Origin: Nectonema munidae
Lineage: Eukaryota > Nematomorpha > Nectonematoida > Nectonematidae
Length of the DNA stretch: 64,000 nt
Direction of reading: 5' to 3'
Assembly: GCA_030549495.1 (NCBI GenBank)
Contig: JAUIRK010000991.1
Span: 310,001 to 374,000, forward strand
In this document: positions 40,001 to 56,900 of the stretch, piece by piece
Numbering within the stretch: position 1 is the first letter of the stretch
Layout: each line of letters starts with the position of its first letter
Position numbers and translations under genes: made by a program
Notes under the pieces: model-generated
Told to the model about the DNA's origin: nothing
Seen by the model: only the letters and a program-made list of their open reading frames with translations
Databases searched by the model: none

Positions 40001-43000
40001 TTCAAATTTTACATGAAATACACACATTTTCATATCAAATCAACAATGCCAATTTCATTTATAGATTCATTTGGATTTCAAAATACTTATAAGTGTGAAA
40101 CAGATTTGTGGTTTACATCTAAAATCTGACTACGAAAACATCCATTCAAATTTTACATGAAATACACACATTTTCATATCAAATCAACAATGCCAATTTC
40201 ATTTATAGATTCATTTGGATTTCAAAATACTTATAAGTGTGAAACAGATTTGTGGTTTACATCTAAAATCTGACTACGAAAACATCCATTCAAATTTTAC
40301 ATGAAATACACACATTTTCATATCAAATCAACAATGCCAATTCCATTTATAGATTCATTTGGATTTCAAAATACTTATAAGTGTGAAACAGATTTGTGGT
40401 TTACATCTAAAATCTGACTACGAAAACATCCATTCAAATTTTACATGAAATACACACATTTTCATATCAAATCAACAATGCCAATTCCATTTATAGATTC
40501 ATTTGGATTTCAAAATACTTATAAGTGTGAAACAGATTTGTGGTTTACATCTAAAATCTGACTACGAAAACATCCATTCAAATTTTACATGAAATACACA
40601 CATTTTCATATCAAATCAACAATGCCAATTTCATTTATAGATTCATTTGGATTTCAAAATACTTATAAGTGTGAAACAGATTTGTGGTTTACATCTAAAA
40701 TCTGACTACGAAAACATCCATTCAAATTTTACATGAAATACACACATTTTCATATCAAATCAACAATGCCAATTTCATTTATAGATTCATTTGGATTTCA
40801 AAATACTTATAAGTGTGAAACAGATTTGTGGTTTACATCTAAAATCTGACTACGAAAACATCCATTCAAATTTTACATGAAATACACACATTTTCATATC
40901 AAATCAACAATGCCAATTTCATTTATAGATTCATTTGGATTTCAAAATACTTATAAGTGTGAAACAGATTTGTGGTTTACATCTAAAATCTGACTACGAA
41001 AACATCCATTCAAATTTTACATGAAATACACACATTTTCATATCAAATCAACAATGCCAATTCCATTTATAGATTCATTTGGATTTCAAAATACTTATAA
41101 GTGTGAAACAGATTTGTGGTTTACATCTAAAATCTGACTACGAAAACATCCATTCAAATTTTACATGAAATACACACATTTTCATATCAAATCAACAATG
41201 CCAATTCCATTTATAGATTCATTTGGATTTCAAAATACTTATAAGTGTGAAACAGATTTGTGGTTTACATCTAAAATCTGACTACGAAAACATCCATTCA
41301 AATTTTACATGAAATACACACATTTTTATATCAAATCAACAATGCCAATTTCATTTATAGATTCATTTGGATTTCAAAATACTTATAAGTGTGAAACAGA
41401 TTTGTGGTTTACATCTAAAATCTGACTACGAAAACATCCATTCAAATTTTACATGAAATACACACATTTTTATAACAAATCAACAATGCCAATTTCATTT
41501 ATAGATTCATTTGGATTTCAAAATACTTATAAGTGTGAAACAGATTTGTGGTTTACATCTAAAATCTGACTACGAAAACATCCATTCAAATTTTACATGA
41601 AATACACACATTTTCATATCAAATCAACAATGCCAATTTCATTTATAGATTCATTTGGATTTCAAAATACTTATAAGTGTGAAACAGATTTGTGGTTTAC
41701 ATCTAAAATCTGACTACGAAAACATCCATTCAAATTTTACATGAAATACACACATTTTCATATCAAATCAACAATGCCAATTTCATTTATAGATTCATTT
41801 GGATTTCAAAATACTTATAAGTGTGAAACAGATTTGTGGTTTACATCTAAAATCTGACTACGAAAACATCCATTCAAATTTTACATGAAATACACACATT
41901 TTCATATCAAATCAACAATGCCAATTTCATTTATAGATTCATTTGGATTTCAAAATACTTATAAGTGTGAAACAGATTTGTGGTTTACATCTAAAATCTG
42001 ACTACGAAAACATCCATTCAAATTTTACATGAAATACACACATTTTCATATCAAATCAACAATGCCAATTCCATTTATAGATTCATTTGGATTTCAAAAT
42101 ACTTATAAGTGTGAAACAGATTTGTGGTTTACATCTAAAATCTGACTACGAAAACATCCATTCAAATTTTACATGAAATACACACATTTTCATATCAAAT
42201 CAACAATGCCAATTTCATTTATAGATTCATTTGGATTTCAAAATACTTATAAGTGTGAAACAGATTTGTGGTTTACATCTAAAATCTGACTACGAAAACA
42301 TCCATTCAAATTTTACATGAAATACACACATTTTCATATCAAATCAACAATGCCAATTTCATTTATAGATTCATTTGGATTTCAAAATACTTATAAGTGT
42401 GAAACAGATTTGTGGTTTACATCTAAAATCTGACTACGAAAACATCCATTCAAATTTTACATGAAATACACACATTTTTATAACAAATCAACAATGCCAA
42501 TTTCATTTATAGATTCATTTGGATTTCAAAATACTTATAAGTGTGAAACAGATTTGTGGTTTACATCTAAAATCTGACTACGAAAACATCCATTCAAATT
42601 TTACATGAAATACACACATTTTCATATCAAATCAACAATGCCAATTTCATTTATAGATTCATTTGGATTTCAAAATACTTATAAGTGTGAAACAGATTTG
42701 TGGTTTACATCTAAAATCTGACTACGAAAACATCCATTCAAATTTTACATGAAATACACACATTTTCATATCAAATCAACAATGCCAATTTCATTTATAG
42801 ATTCATTTGGATTTCAAAATACTTATAAGTGTGAAACAGATTTGTGGTTTACATCTAAAATCTGACTACGAAAACATCCATTCAAATTTTACATGAAATA
42901 CACACATTTTCATATCAAATCAACAATGCCAATTTCATTTATAGATTCATTTGGATTTCAAAATACTTATAAGTGTGAAACAGATTTGTGGTTTACATCT

Positions 43001-46000
43001 AAAATCTGACTACGAAAACATCCATTCAAATTTTACATGAAATACACACATTTTTATAACAAATCAACAATGCCAATTTCATTTATAGATTCATTTGGAT
43101 TTCAAAATACTTATAAGTGTGAAACAGATTTGTGGTTTACATCTAAAATCTGACTACGAAAACATCCATTCAAATTTTACATGAAATACACACATTTTCA
43201 TATCAAATCAACAATGCCAATTTCATTTATAGATTCATTTGGATTTCAAAATACTTATAAGTGTGAAACAGATTTGTGGTTTACATCTAAAATCTGACTA
43301 CGAAAACATCCATTCAAATTTTACATGAAATACACACATTTTCATATCAAATCAACAATGCCAATTTCATTTATAGATTCATTTGGATTTCAAAATACTT
43401 ATAAGTGTGAAACAGATTTGTGGTTTACATCTAAAATCTGACTACGAAAACATCCATTCAAATTTTACATGAAATACACACATTTTCATATCAAATCAAC
43501 AATGCCAATTTCATTTATAGATTCATTTGGATTTCAAAATACTTATAAGTGTGAAACAGATTTGTGGTTTACATCTAAAATCTGACTACGAAAACATCCA
43601 TTCAAATTTTACATGAAATACACACATTTTCATATCAAATCAACAATGCCAATTCCATTTATAGATTCATTTGGATTTCAAAATACTTATAAGTGTGAAA
43701 CAGATTTGTGGTTTACATCTAAAATCTGACTACGAAAACATCCATTCAAATTTTACATGAAATACACACATTTTCATATCAAATCAACAATGCCAATTTC
43801 ATTTATAGATTCATTTGGATTTCAAAATACTTATAAGTGTGAAACAGATTTGTGGTTTACATCTAAAATCTGACTACGAAAACATCCATTCAAATTTTAC
43901 ATGAAATACACACATTTTCATATCAAATCAACAATGCCAATTTCATTTATAGATTCATTTGGATTTCAAAATACTTATAAGTGTGAAACAGATTTGTGGT
44001 TTACATCTAAAATCTGACTACGAAAACATCCATTCAAATTTTACATGAAATACACACATTTTCATATCAAATCAACAATGCCAATTTCATTTATAGATTC
44101 ATTTGGATTTCAAAATACTTATAAGTGTGAAACAGATTTGTGGTTTACATCTAAAATCTGACTACGAAAACATCCATTCAAATTTTACATGAAATACACA
44201 CATTTTCATATCAAATCAACAATGCCAATTTCATTTATAGATTCATTTGGATTTCAAAATACTTATAAGTGTGAAACAGATTTGTGGTTTACATCTAAAA
44301 TCTGACTACGAAAACATCCATTCAAATTTTACATGAAATACACACATTTTCATATCAAATCAACAATGCCAATTCCATTTATAGATTCATTTGGATTTCA
44401 AAATACTTATAAGTGTGAAACAGATTTGTGGTTTACATCTAAAATCTGACTACGAAAACATCCATTCAAATTTTACATGAAATACACACATTTTCATATC
44501 AAATCAACAATGCCAATTCCATTTATAGATTCATTTGGATTTCAAAATACTTATAAGTGTGAAACAGATTTGTGGTTTACATCTAAAATCTGACTACGAA
44601 AACATCCATTCAAATTTTACATGAAATACACACATTTTCATATCAAATCAACAATGCCAATTCCATTTATAGATTCATTTGGATTTCAAAATACTTATAA
44701 GTGTGAAACAGATTTGTGGTTTACATCTAAAATCTGACTACGAAAACATCCATTCAAATTTTACATGAAATACACACATTTTCATATCAAATCAACAATG
44801 CCAATTTCATTTATAGATTCATTTGGATTTCAAAATACTTATAAGTGTGAAACAGATTTGTGGTTTACATCTAAAATCTGACTACGAAAACATCCATTCA
44901 AATTTTACATGAAATACACACATTTTCATATCAAATCAACAATGCCAATTTCATTTATAGATTCATTTGGATTTCAAAATACTTATAAGTGTGAAACAGA
45001 TTTGTGGTTTACATCTAAAATCTGACTACGAAAACATCCATTCAAATTTTACATGAAATACACACATTTTCATATCAAATCAACAATGCCAATTTCATTT
45101 ATAGATTCATTTGGATTTCAAAATACTTATAAGTGTGAAACAGATTTGTGGTTTACATCTAAAATCTGACTACGAAAACATCCATTCAAATTTTACATGA
45201 AATACACACATTTTCATATCAAATCAACAATGCCAATTTCATTTATAGATTCATTTGGATTTCAAAATACTTATAAGTGTGAAACAGATTTGTGGTTTAC
45301 ATCTAAAATCTGACTACGAAAACATCCATTCAAATTTTACATGAAATACACACATTTTCATATCAAATCAACAATGCCAATTTCATTTATAGATTCATTT
45401 GGATTTCAAAATACTTATAAGTGTGAAACAGATTTGTGGTTTACATCTAAAATCTGACTACGAAAACATCCATTCAAATTTTACATGAAATACACACATT
45501 TTCATATCAAATCAACAATGCCAATTCCATTTATAGATTCATTTGGATTTCAAAATACTTATAAGTGTGAAACAGATTTGTGGTTTACATCTAAAATCTG
45601 ACTACGAAAACATCCATTCAAATTTTACATGAAATACACACATTTTCATATCAAATCAACAATGCCAATTCCATTTATAGATTCATTTGGATTTCAAAAT
45701 ACTTATAAGTGTGAAACAGATTTGTGGTTTACATCTAAAATCTGACTACGAAAACATCCATTCAAATTTTACATGAAATACACACATTTTCATATCAAAT
45801 CAACAATGCCAATTCCATTTATAGATTCATTTGGATTTCAAAATACTTATAAGTGTGAAACAGATTTGTGGTTTACATCTAAAATCTGACTACGAAAACA
45901 TCCATTCAAATTTTACATGAAATACACACATTTTCATATCAAATCAACAATGCCAATTTCATTTATAGATTCATTTGGATTTCAAAATACTTATAAGTGT

Positions 46001-46500
46001 GAAACAGATTTGTGGTTTACATCTAAAATCTGACTACGAAAACATCCATTCAAATTTTACATGAAATACACACATTTTCATATCAAATCAACAATGCCAA
46101 TTTCATTTATAGATTCATTTGGATTTCAAAATACTTATAAGTGTGAAACAGATTTGTGGTTTACATCTAAAATCTGACTACGAAAACATCCATTCAAATT
46201 TTACATGAAATACACACATTTTCATATCAAATCAACAATGCCAATTTCATTTATAGATTCATTTGGATTTCAAAATACTTATAAGTGTGAAACAGATTTG
46301 TGGTTTACATCTAAAATCTGACTACGAAAACATCCATTCAAATTTTACATGAAATACACACATTTTCATATCAAATCAACAATGCCAATTTCATTTATAG
46401 ATTCATTTGGATTTCAAAATACTTATAAGTGTGAAACAGATTTGTGGTTTACATCTAAAATCTGACTACGAAAACATCCATTCAAATTTTACATGAAATA

Positions 46501-47960
46501 CACACATTTTTATATCAAATCAACAATGCCAATTCCATTTATAGATTCATTTGGATTTCAAAATACTTATAAGTGTGAAACAGATTTGTGGTTTACATCT
46601 AAAATCTGACTACGAAAACATCCATTCAAATTTTACATGAAATACACACATTTTCATATCAAATCAACAATGCCAATTCCATTTATAGATTCATTTGGAT
46701 TTCAAAATACTTATAAGTGTGAAACAGATTTGTGGTTTACATCTAAAATCTGACTACGAAAACATCCATTCAAATTTTACATGAAATACACACATTTTCA
46801 TATCAAATCAACAATGCCAATTTCATTTATAGATTCATTTGGATTTCAAAATACTTATAAGTGTGAAACAGATTTGTGGTTTACATCTAAAATCTGACTA
46901 CGAAAACATCCATTCAAATTTTACATGAAATACACACATTTTCATATCAAATCAACAATGCCAATTTCATTTATAGATTCATTTGGATTTCAAAATACTT
47001 ATAAGTGTGAAACAGATTTGTGGTTTACATCTAAAATCTGACTACGAAAACATCCATTCAAATTTTACATGAAATACACACATTTTCATATCAAATCAAC
47101 AATGCCAATTTCATTTATAGATTCATTTGGATTTCAAAATACTTATAAGTGTGAAACAGATTTGTGGTTTACATCTAAAATCTGACTACGAAAACATCCA
47201 TTCAAATTTTACATGAAATACACACATTTTTATATCAAATCAACAATGCCAATTCCATTTATAGATTCATTTGGATTTCAAAATACTTATAAGTGTGAAA
47301 CAGATTTGTGGTTTACATCTAAAATCTGACTACGAAAACATCCATTCAAATTTTACATGAAATACACACATTTTCATATCAAATCAACAATGCCAATTCC
47401 ATTTATAGATTCATTTGGATTTCAAAATACTTATAAGTGTGAAACAGATTTGTGGTTTACATCTAAAATCTGACTACGAAAACATCCATTCAAATTTTAC
47501 ATGAAATACACACATTTTCATATCAAATCAACAATGCCAATTTCATTTATAGATTCATTTGGATTTCAAAATACTTATAAGTGTGAAACAGATTTGTGGT
47601 TTACATCTAAAATCTGACTACGAAAACATCCATTCAAATTTTACATGAAATACACACATTTTCATATCAAATCAACAATGCCAATTTCATTTATAGATTC
47701 ATTTGGATTTCAAAATACTTATAAGTGTGAAACAGATTTGTGGTTTACATCTAAAATCTGACTACGAAAACATCCATTCAAATTTTACATGAAATACACA
47801 CATTTTCATATCAAATCAACAATGCCAATTCCATTTATAGATTCATTTGGATTTCAAAATACTTATAAGTGTGAAACAGATTTGTGGTTTACATCTAAAA
47901 TCTGACTACGAAAACATCCATTCAAATTTTACATGAAATACACACATTTTCATATCAAAT
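46501..47960 (+). repeat. Five-unit (720-bp) segmental duplication in the satellite
   Basis: The order of unit variants ZC, XC, XT, XT starting at about 46500 recurs exactly 720 bases later at about 47220 (Z = TTTTTATATC, X = TTTTCATATC; C and T are the CAATTCCATT and CAATTTCATT forms). Z units are rare in the array, so the repeat of this order indicates a recent five-unit duplication, probably by unequal exchange. The right limit is approximate. Confidence 0.5.
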
Positions 47961-50900
47961 CAACAATGCCAATTTCATTTATAGATTCATTTGGATTTCA
48001 AAATACTTATAAGTGTGAAACAGATTTGTGGTTTACATCTAAAATCTGACTACGAAAACATCCATTCAAATTTTACATGAAATACACACATTTTCATATC
48101 AAATCAACAATGCCAATTTCATTTATAGATTCATTTGGATTTCAAAATACTTATAAGTGTGAAACAGATTTGTGGTTTACATCTAAAATCTGACTACGAA
48201 AACATCCATTCAAATTTTACATGAAATACACACATTTTCATATCAAATCAACAATGCCAATTTCATTTATAGATTCATTTGGATTTCAAAATACTTATAA
48301 GTGTGAAACAGATTTGTGGTTTACATCTAAAATCTGACTACGAAAACATCCATTCAAATTTTACATGAAATACACACATTTTCATATCAAATCAACAATG
48401 CCAATTTCATTTATAGATTCATTTGGATTTCAAAATACTTATAAGTGTGAAACAGATTTGTGGTTTACATCTAAAATCTGACTACGAAAACATCCATTCA
48501 AATTTTACATGAAATACACACATTTTCATATCAAATCAACAATGCCAATTTCATTTATAGATTCATTTGGATTTCAAAATACTTATAAGTGTGAAACAGA
48601 TTTGTGGTTTACATCTAAAATCTGACTACGAAAACATCCATTCAAATTTTACATGAAATACACACATTTTCATATCAAATCAACAATGCCAATTTCATTT
48701 ATAGATTCATTTGGATTTCAAAATACTTATAAGTGTGAAACAGATTTGTGGTTTACATCTAAAATCTGACTACGAAAACATCCATTCAAATTTTACATGA
48801 AATACACACATTTTCATATCAAATCAACAATGCCAATTTCATTTATAGATTCATTTGGATTTCAAAATACTTATAAGTGTGAAACAGATTTGTGGTTTAC
48901 ATCTAAAATCTGACTACGAAAACATCCATTCAAATTTTACATGAAATACACACATTTTCATATCAAATCAACAATGCCAATTCCATTTATAGATTCATTT
49001 GGATTTCAAAATACTTATAAGTGTGAAACAGATTTGTGGTTTACATCTAAAATCTGACTACGAAAACATCCATTCAAATTTTACATGAAATACACACATT
49101 TTCATATCAAATCAACAATGCCAATTTCATTTATAGATTCATTTGGATTTCAAAATACTTATAAGTGTGAAACAGATTTGTGGTTTACATCTAAAATCTG
49201 ACTACGAAAACATCCATTCAAATTTTACATGAAATACACACATTTTCATATCAAATCAACAATGCCAATTTCATTTATAGATTCATTTGGATTTCAAAAT
49301 ACTTATAAGTGTGAAACAGATTTGTGGTTTACATCTAAAATCTGACTACGAAAACATCCATTCAAATTTTACATGAAATACACACATTTTCATATCAAAT
49401 CAACAATGCCAATTTCATTTATAGATTCATTTGGATTTCAAAATACTTATAAGTGTGAAACAGATTTGTGGTTTACATCTAAAATCTGACTACGAAAACA
49501 TCCATTCAAATTTTACATGAAATACACACATTTTCATATCAAATCAACAATGCCAATTCCATTTATAGATTCATTTGGATTTCAAAATACTTATAAGTGT
49601 GAAACAGATTTGTGGTTTACATCTAAAATCTGACTACGAAAACATCCATTCAAATTTTACATGAAATACACACATTTTCATATCAAATCAACAATGCCAA
49701 TTTCATTTATAGATTCATTTGGATTTCAAAATACTTATAAGTGTGAAACAGATTTGTGGTTTACATCTAAAATCTGACTACGAAAACATCCATTCAAATT
49801 TTACATGAAATACACACATTTTTATAACAAATCAACAATGCCAATTTCATTTATAGATTCATTTGGATTTCAAAATACTTATAAGTGTGAAACAGATTTG
49901 TGGTTTACATCTAAAATCTGACTACGAAAACATCCATTCAAATTTTACATGAAATACACACATTTTCATATCAAATCAACAATGCCAATTCCATTTATAG
50001 ATTCATTTGGATTTCAAAATACTTATAAGTGTGAAACAGATTTGTGGTTTACATCTAAAATCTGACTACGAAAACATCCATTCAAATTTTACATGAAATA
50101 CACACATTTTCATATCAAATCAACAATGCCAATTTCATTTATAGATTCATTTGGATTTCAAAATACTTATAAGTGTGAAACAGATTTGTGGTTTACATCT
50201 AAAATCTGACTACGAAAACATCCATTCAAATTTTACATGAAATACACACATTTTCATATCAAATCAACAATGCCAATTTCATTTATAGATTCATTTGGAT
50301 TTCAAAATACTTATAAGTGTGAAACAGATTTGTGGTTTACATCTAAAATCTGACTACGAAAACATCCATTCAAATTTTACATGAAATACACACATTTTCA
50401 TATCAAATCAACAATGCCAATTTCATTTATAGATTCATTTGGATTTCAAAATACTTATAAGTGTGAAACAGATTTGTGGTTTACATCTAAAATCTGACTA
50501 CGAAAACATCCATTCAAATTTTACATGAAATACACACATTTTCATATCAAATCAACAATGCCAATTTCATTTATAGATTCATTTGGATTTCAAAATACTT
50601 ATAAGTGTGAAACAGATTTGTGGTTTACATCTAAAATCTGACTACGAAAACATCCATTCAAATTTTACATGAAATACACACATTTTCATATCAAATCAAC
50701 AATGCCAATTTCATTTATAGATTCATTTGGATTTCAAAATACTTATAAGTGTGAAACAGATTTGTGGTTTACATCTAAAATCTGACTACGAAAACATCCA
50801 TTCAAATTTTACATGAAATACACACATTTTCATATCAAATCAACAATGCCAATTTCATTTATAGATTCATTTGGATTTCAAAATACTTATAAGTGTGAAA

Positions 50901-53900
50901 CAGATTTGTGGTTTACATCTAAAATCTGACTACGAAAACATCCATTCAAATTTTACATGAAATACACACATTTTCATATCAAATCAACAATGCCAATTCC
51001 ATTTATAGATTCATTTGGATTTCAAAATACTTATAAGTGTGAAACAGATTTGTGGTTTACATCTAAAATCTGACTACGAAAACATCCATTCAAATTTTAC
51101 ATGAAATACACACATTTTCATATCAAATCAACAATGCCAATTTCATTTATAGATTCATTTGGATTTCAAAATACTTATAAGTGTGAAACAGATTTGTGGT
51201 TTACATCTAAAATCTGACTACGAAAACATCCATTCAAATTTTACATGAAATACACACATTTTCATATCAAATCAACAATGCCAATTTCATTTATAGATTC
51301 ATTTGGATTTCAAAATACTTATAAGTGTGAAACAGATTTGTGGTTTACATCTAAAATCTGACTACGAAAACATCCATTCAAATTTTACATGAAATACACA
51401 CATTTTCATATCAAATCAACAATGCCAATTTCATTTATAGATTCATTTGGATTTCAAAATACTTATAAGTGTGAAACAGATTTGTGGTTTACATCTAAAA
51501 TCTGACTACGAAAACATCCATTCAAATTTTACATGAAATACACACATTTTCATATCAAATCAACAATGCCAATTTCATTTATAGATTCATTTGGATTTCA
51601 AAATACTTATAAGTGTGAAACAGATTTGTGGTTTACATCTAAAATCTGACTACGAAAACATCCATTCAAATTTTACATGAAATACACACATTTTCATATC
51701 AAATCAACAATGCCAATTCCATTTATAGATTCATTTGGATTTCAAAATACTTATAAGTGTGAAACAGATTTGTGGTTTACATCTAAAATCTGACTACGAA
51801 AACATCCATTCAAATTTTACATGAAATACACACATTTTCATATCAAATCAACAATGCCAATTTCATTTATAGATTCATTTGGATTTCAAAATACTTATAA
51901 GTGTGAAACAGATTTGTGGTTTACATCTAAAATCTGACTACGAAAACATCCATTCAAATTTTACATGAAATACACACATTTTCATATCAAATCAACAATG
52001 CCAATTTCATTTATAGATTCATTTGGATTTCAAAATACTTATAAGTGTGAAACAGATTTGTGGTTTACATCTAAAATCTGACTACGAAAACATCCATTCA
52101 AATTTTACATGAAATACACACATTTTCATATCAAATCAACAATGCCAATTTCATTTATAGATTCATTTGGATTTCAAAATACTTATAAGTGTGAAACAGA
52201 TTTGTGGTTTACATCTAAAATCTGACTACGAAAACATCCATTCAAATTTTACATGAAATACACACATTTTCATATCAAATCAACAATGCCAATTTCATTT
52301 ATAGATTCATTTGGATTTCAAAATACTTATAAGTGTGAAACAGATTTGTGGTTTACATCTAAAATCTGACTACGAAAACATCCATTCAAATTTTACATGA
52401 AATACACACATTTTCATATCAAATCAACAATGCCAATTTCATTTATAGATTCATTTGGATTTCAAAATACTTATAAGTGTGAAACAGATTTGTGGTTTAC
52501 ATCTAAAATCTGACTACGAAAACATCCATTCAAATTTTACATGAAATACACACATTTTCATATCAAATCAACAATGCCAATTTCATTTATAGATTCATTT
52601 GGATTTCAAAATACTTATAAGTGTGAAACAGATTTGTGGTTTACATCTAAAATCTGACTACGAAAACATCCATTCAAATTTTACATGAAATACACACATT
52701 TTCATATCAAATCAACAATGCCAATTTCATTTATAGATTCATTTGGATTTCAAAATACTTATAAGTGTGAAACAGATTTGTGGTTTACATCTAAAATCTG
52801 ACTACGAAAACATCCATTCAAATTTTACATGAAATACACACATTTTCATATCAAATCAACAATGCCAATTTCATTTATAGATTCATTTGGATTTCAAAAT
52901 ACTTATAAGTGTGAAACAGATTTGTGGTTTACATCTAAAATCTGACTACGAAAACATCCATTCAAATTTTACATGAAATACACACATTTTCATATCAAAT
53001 CAACAATGCCAATTCCATTTATAGATTCATTTGGATTTCAAAATACTTATAAGTGTGAAACAGATTTGTGGTTTACATCTAAAATCTGACTACGAAAACA
53101 TCCATTCAAATTTTACATGAAATACACACATTTTCATATCAAATCAACAATGCCAATTCCATTTATAGATTCATTTGGATTTCAAAATACTTATAAGTGT
53201 GAAACAGATTTGTGGTTTACATCTAAAATCTGACTACGAAAACATCCATTCAAATTTTACATGAAATACACACATTTTCATATCAAATCAACAATGCCAA
53301 TTTCATTTATAGATTCATTTGGATTTCAAAATACTTATAAGTGTGAAACAGATTTGTGGTTTACATCTAAAATCTGACTACGAAAACATCCATTCAAATT
53401 TTACATGAAATACACACATTTTCATATCAAATCAACAATGCCAATTTCATTTATAGATTCATTTGGATTTCAAAATACTTATAAGTGTGAAACAGATTTG
53501 TGGTTTACATCTAAAATCTGACTACGAAAACATCCATTCAAATTTTACATGAAATACACACATTTTCATATCAAATCAACAATGCCAATTCCATTTATAG
53601 ATTCATTTGGATTTCAAAATACTTATAAGTGTGAAACAGATTTGTGGTTTACATCTAAAATCTGACTACGAAAACATCCATTCAAATTTTACATGAAATA
53701 CACACATTTTCATATCAAATCAACAATGCCAATTCCATTTATAGATTCATTTGGATTTCAAAATACTTATAAGTGTGAAACAGATTTGTGGTTTACATCT
53801 AAAATCTGACTACGAAAACATCCATTCAAATTTTACATGAAATACACACATTTTCATATCAAATCAACAATGCCAATTCCATTTATAGATTCATTTGGAT

Positions 53901-56900
53901 TTCAAAATACTTATAAGTGTGAAACAGATTTGTGGTTTACATCTAAAATCTGACTACGAAAACATCCATTCAAATTTTACATGAAATACACACATTTTCA
54001 TATCAAATCAACAATGCCAATTTCATTTATAGATTCATTTGGATTTCAAAATACTTATAAGTGTGAAACAGATTTGTGGTTTACATCTAAAATCTGACTA
54101 CGAAAACATCCATTCAAATTTTACATGAAATACACACATTTTCATATCAAATCAACAATGCCAATTCCATTTATAGATTCATTTGGATTTCAAAATACTT
54201 ATAAGTGTGAAACAGATTTGTGGTTTACATCTAAAATCTGACTACGAAAACATCCATTCAAATTTTACATGAAATACACACATTTTCATATCAAATCAAC
54301 AATGCCAATTCCATTTATAGATTCATTTGGATTTCAAAATACTTATAAGTGTGAAACAGATTTGTGGTTTACATCTAAAATCTGACTACGAAAACATCCA
54401 TTCAAATTTTACATGAAATACACACATTTTCATATCAAATCAACAATGCCAATTCCATTTATAGATTCATTTGGATTTCAAAATACTTATAAGTGTGAAA
54501 CAGATTTGTGGTTTACATCTAAAATCTGACTACGAAAACATCCATTCAAATTTTACATGAAATACACACATTTTCATATCAAATCAACAATGCCAATTTC
54601 ATTTATAGATTCATTTGGATTTCAAAATACTTATAAGTGTGAAACAGATTTGTGGTTTACATCTAAAATCTGACTACGAAAACATCCATTCAAATTTTAC
54701 ATGAAATACACACATTTTCATATCAAATCAACAATGCCAATTTCATTTATAGATTCATTTGGATTTCAAAATACTTATAAGTGTGAAACAGATTTGTGGT
54801 TTACATCTAAAATCTGACTACGAAAACATCCATTCAAATTTTACATGAAATACACACATTTTCATATCAAATCAACAATGCCAATTTCATTTATAGATTC
54901 ATTTGGATTTCAAAATACTTATAAGTGTGAAACAGATTTGTGGTTTACATCTAAAATCTGACTACGAAAACATCCATTCAAATTTTACATGAAATACACA
55001 CATTTTCATATCAAATCAACAATGCCAATTCCATTTATAGATTCATTTGGATTTCAAAATACTTATAAGTGTGAAACAGATTTGTGGTTTACATCTAAAA
55101 TCTGACTACGAAAACATCCATTCAAATTTTACATGAAATACACACATTTTCATATCAAATCAACAATGCCAATTTCATTTATAGATTCATTTGGATTTCA
55201 AAATACTTATAAGTGTGAAACAGATTTGTGGTTTACATCTAAAATCTGACTACGAAAACATCCATTCAAATTTTACATGAAATACACACATTTTCATATC
55301 AAATCAACAATGCCAATTTCATTTATAGATTCATTTGGATTTCAAAATACTTATAAGTGTGAAACAGATTTGTGGTTTACATCTAAAATCTGACTACGAA
55401 AACATCCATTCAAATTTTACATGAAATACACACATTTTCATATCAAATCAACAATGCCAATTTCATTTATAGATTCATTTGGATTTCAAAATACTTATAA
55501 GTGTGAAACAGATTTGTGGTTTACATCTAAAATCTGACTACGAAAACATCCATTCAAATTTTACATGAAATACACACATTTTCATATCAAATCAACAATG
55601 CCAATTCCATTTATAGATTCATTTGGATTTCAAAATACTTATAAGTGTGAAACAGATTTGTGGTTTACATCTAAAATCTGACTACGAAAACATCCATTCA
55701 AATTTTACATGAAATACACACATTTTCATATCAAATCAACAATGCCAATTTCATTTATAGATTCATTTGGATTTCAAAATACTTATAAGTGTGAAACAGA
55801 TTTGTGGTTTACATCTAAAATCTGACTACGAAAACATCCATTCAAATTTTACATGAAATACACACATTTTCATATCAAATCAACAATGCCAATTTCATTT
55901 ATAGATTCATTTGGATTTCAAAATACTTATAAGTGTGAAACAGATTTGTGGTTTACATCTAAAATCTGACTACGAAAACATCCATTCAAATTTTACATGA
56001 AATACACACATTTTCATATCAAATCAACAATGCCAATTTCATTTATAGATTCATTTGGATTTCAAAATACTTATAAGTGTGAAACAGATTTGTGGTTTAC
56101 ATCTAAAATCTGACTACGAAAACATCCATTCAAATTTTACATGAAATACACACATTTTCATATCAAATCAACAATGCCAATTTCATTTATAGATTCATTT
56201 GGATTTCAAAATACTTATAAGTGTGAAACAGATTTGTGGTTTACATCTAAAATCTGACTACGAAAACATCCATTCAAATTTTACATGAAATACACACATT
56301 TTCATATCAAATCAACAATGCCAATTTCATTTATAGATTCATTTGGATTTCAAAATACTTATAAGTGTGAAACAGATTTGTGGTTTACATCTAAAATCTG
56401 ACTACGAAAACATCCATTCAAATTTTACATGAAATACACACATTTTCATATCAAATCAACAATGCCAATTTCATTTATAGATTCATTTGGATTTCAAAAT
56501 ACTTATAAGTGTGAAACAGATTTGTGGTTTACATCTAAAATCTGACTACGAAAACATCCATTCAAATTTTACATGAAATACACACATTTTCATATCAAAT
56601 CAACAATGCCAATTTCATTTATAGATTCATTTGGATTTCAAAATACTTATAAGTGTGAAACAGATTTGTGGTTTACATCTAAAATCTGACTACGAAAACA
56701 TCCATTCAAATTTTACATGAAATACACACATTTTCATATCAAATCAACAATGCCAATTTCATTTATAGATTCATTTGGATTTCAAAATACTTATAAGTGT
56801 GAAACAGATTTGTGGTTTACATCTAAAATCTGACTACGAAAACATCCATTCAAATTTTACATGAAATACACACATTTTCATATCAAATCAACAATGCCAA

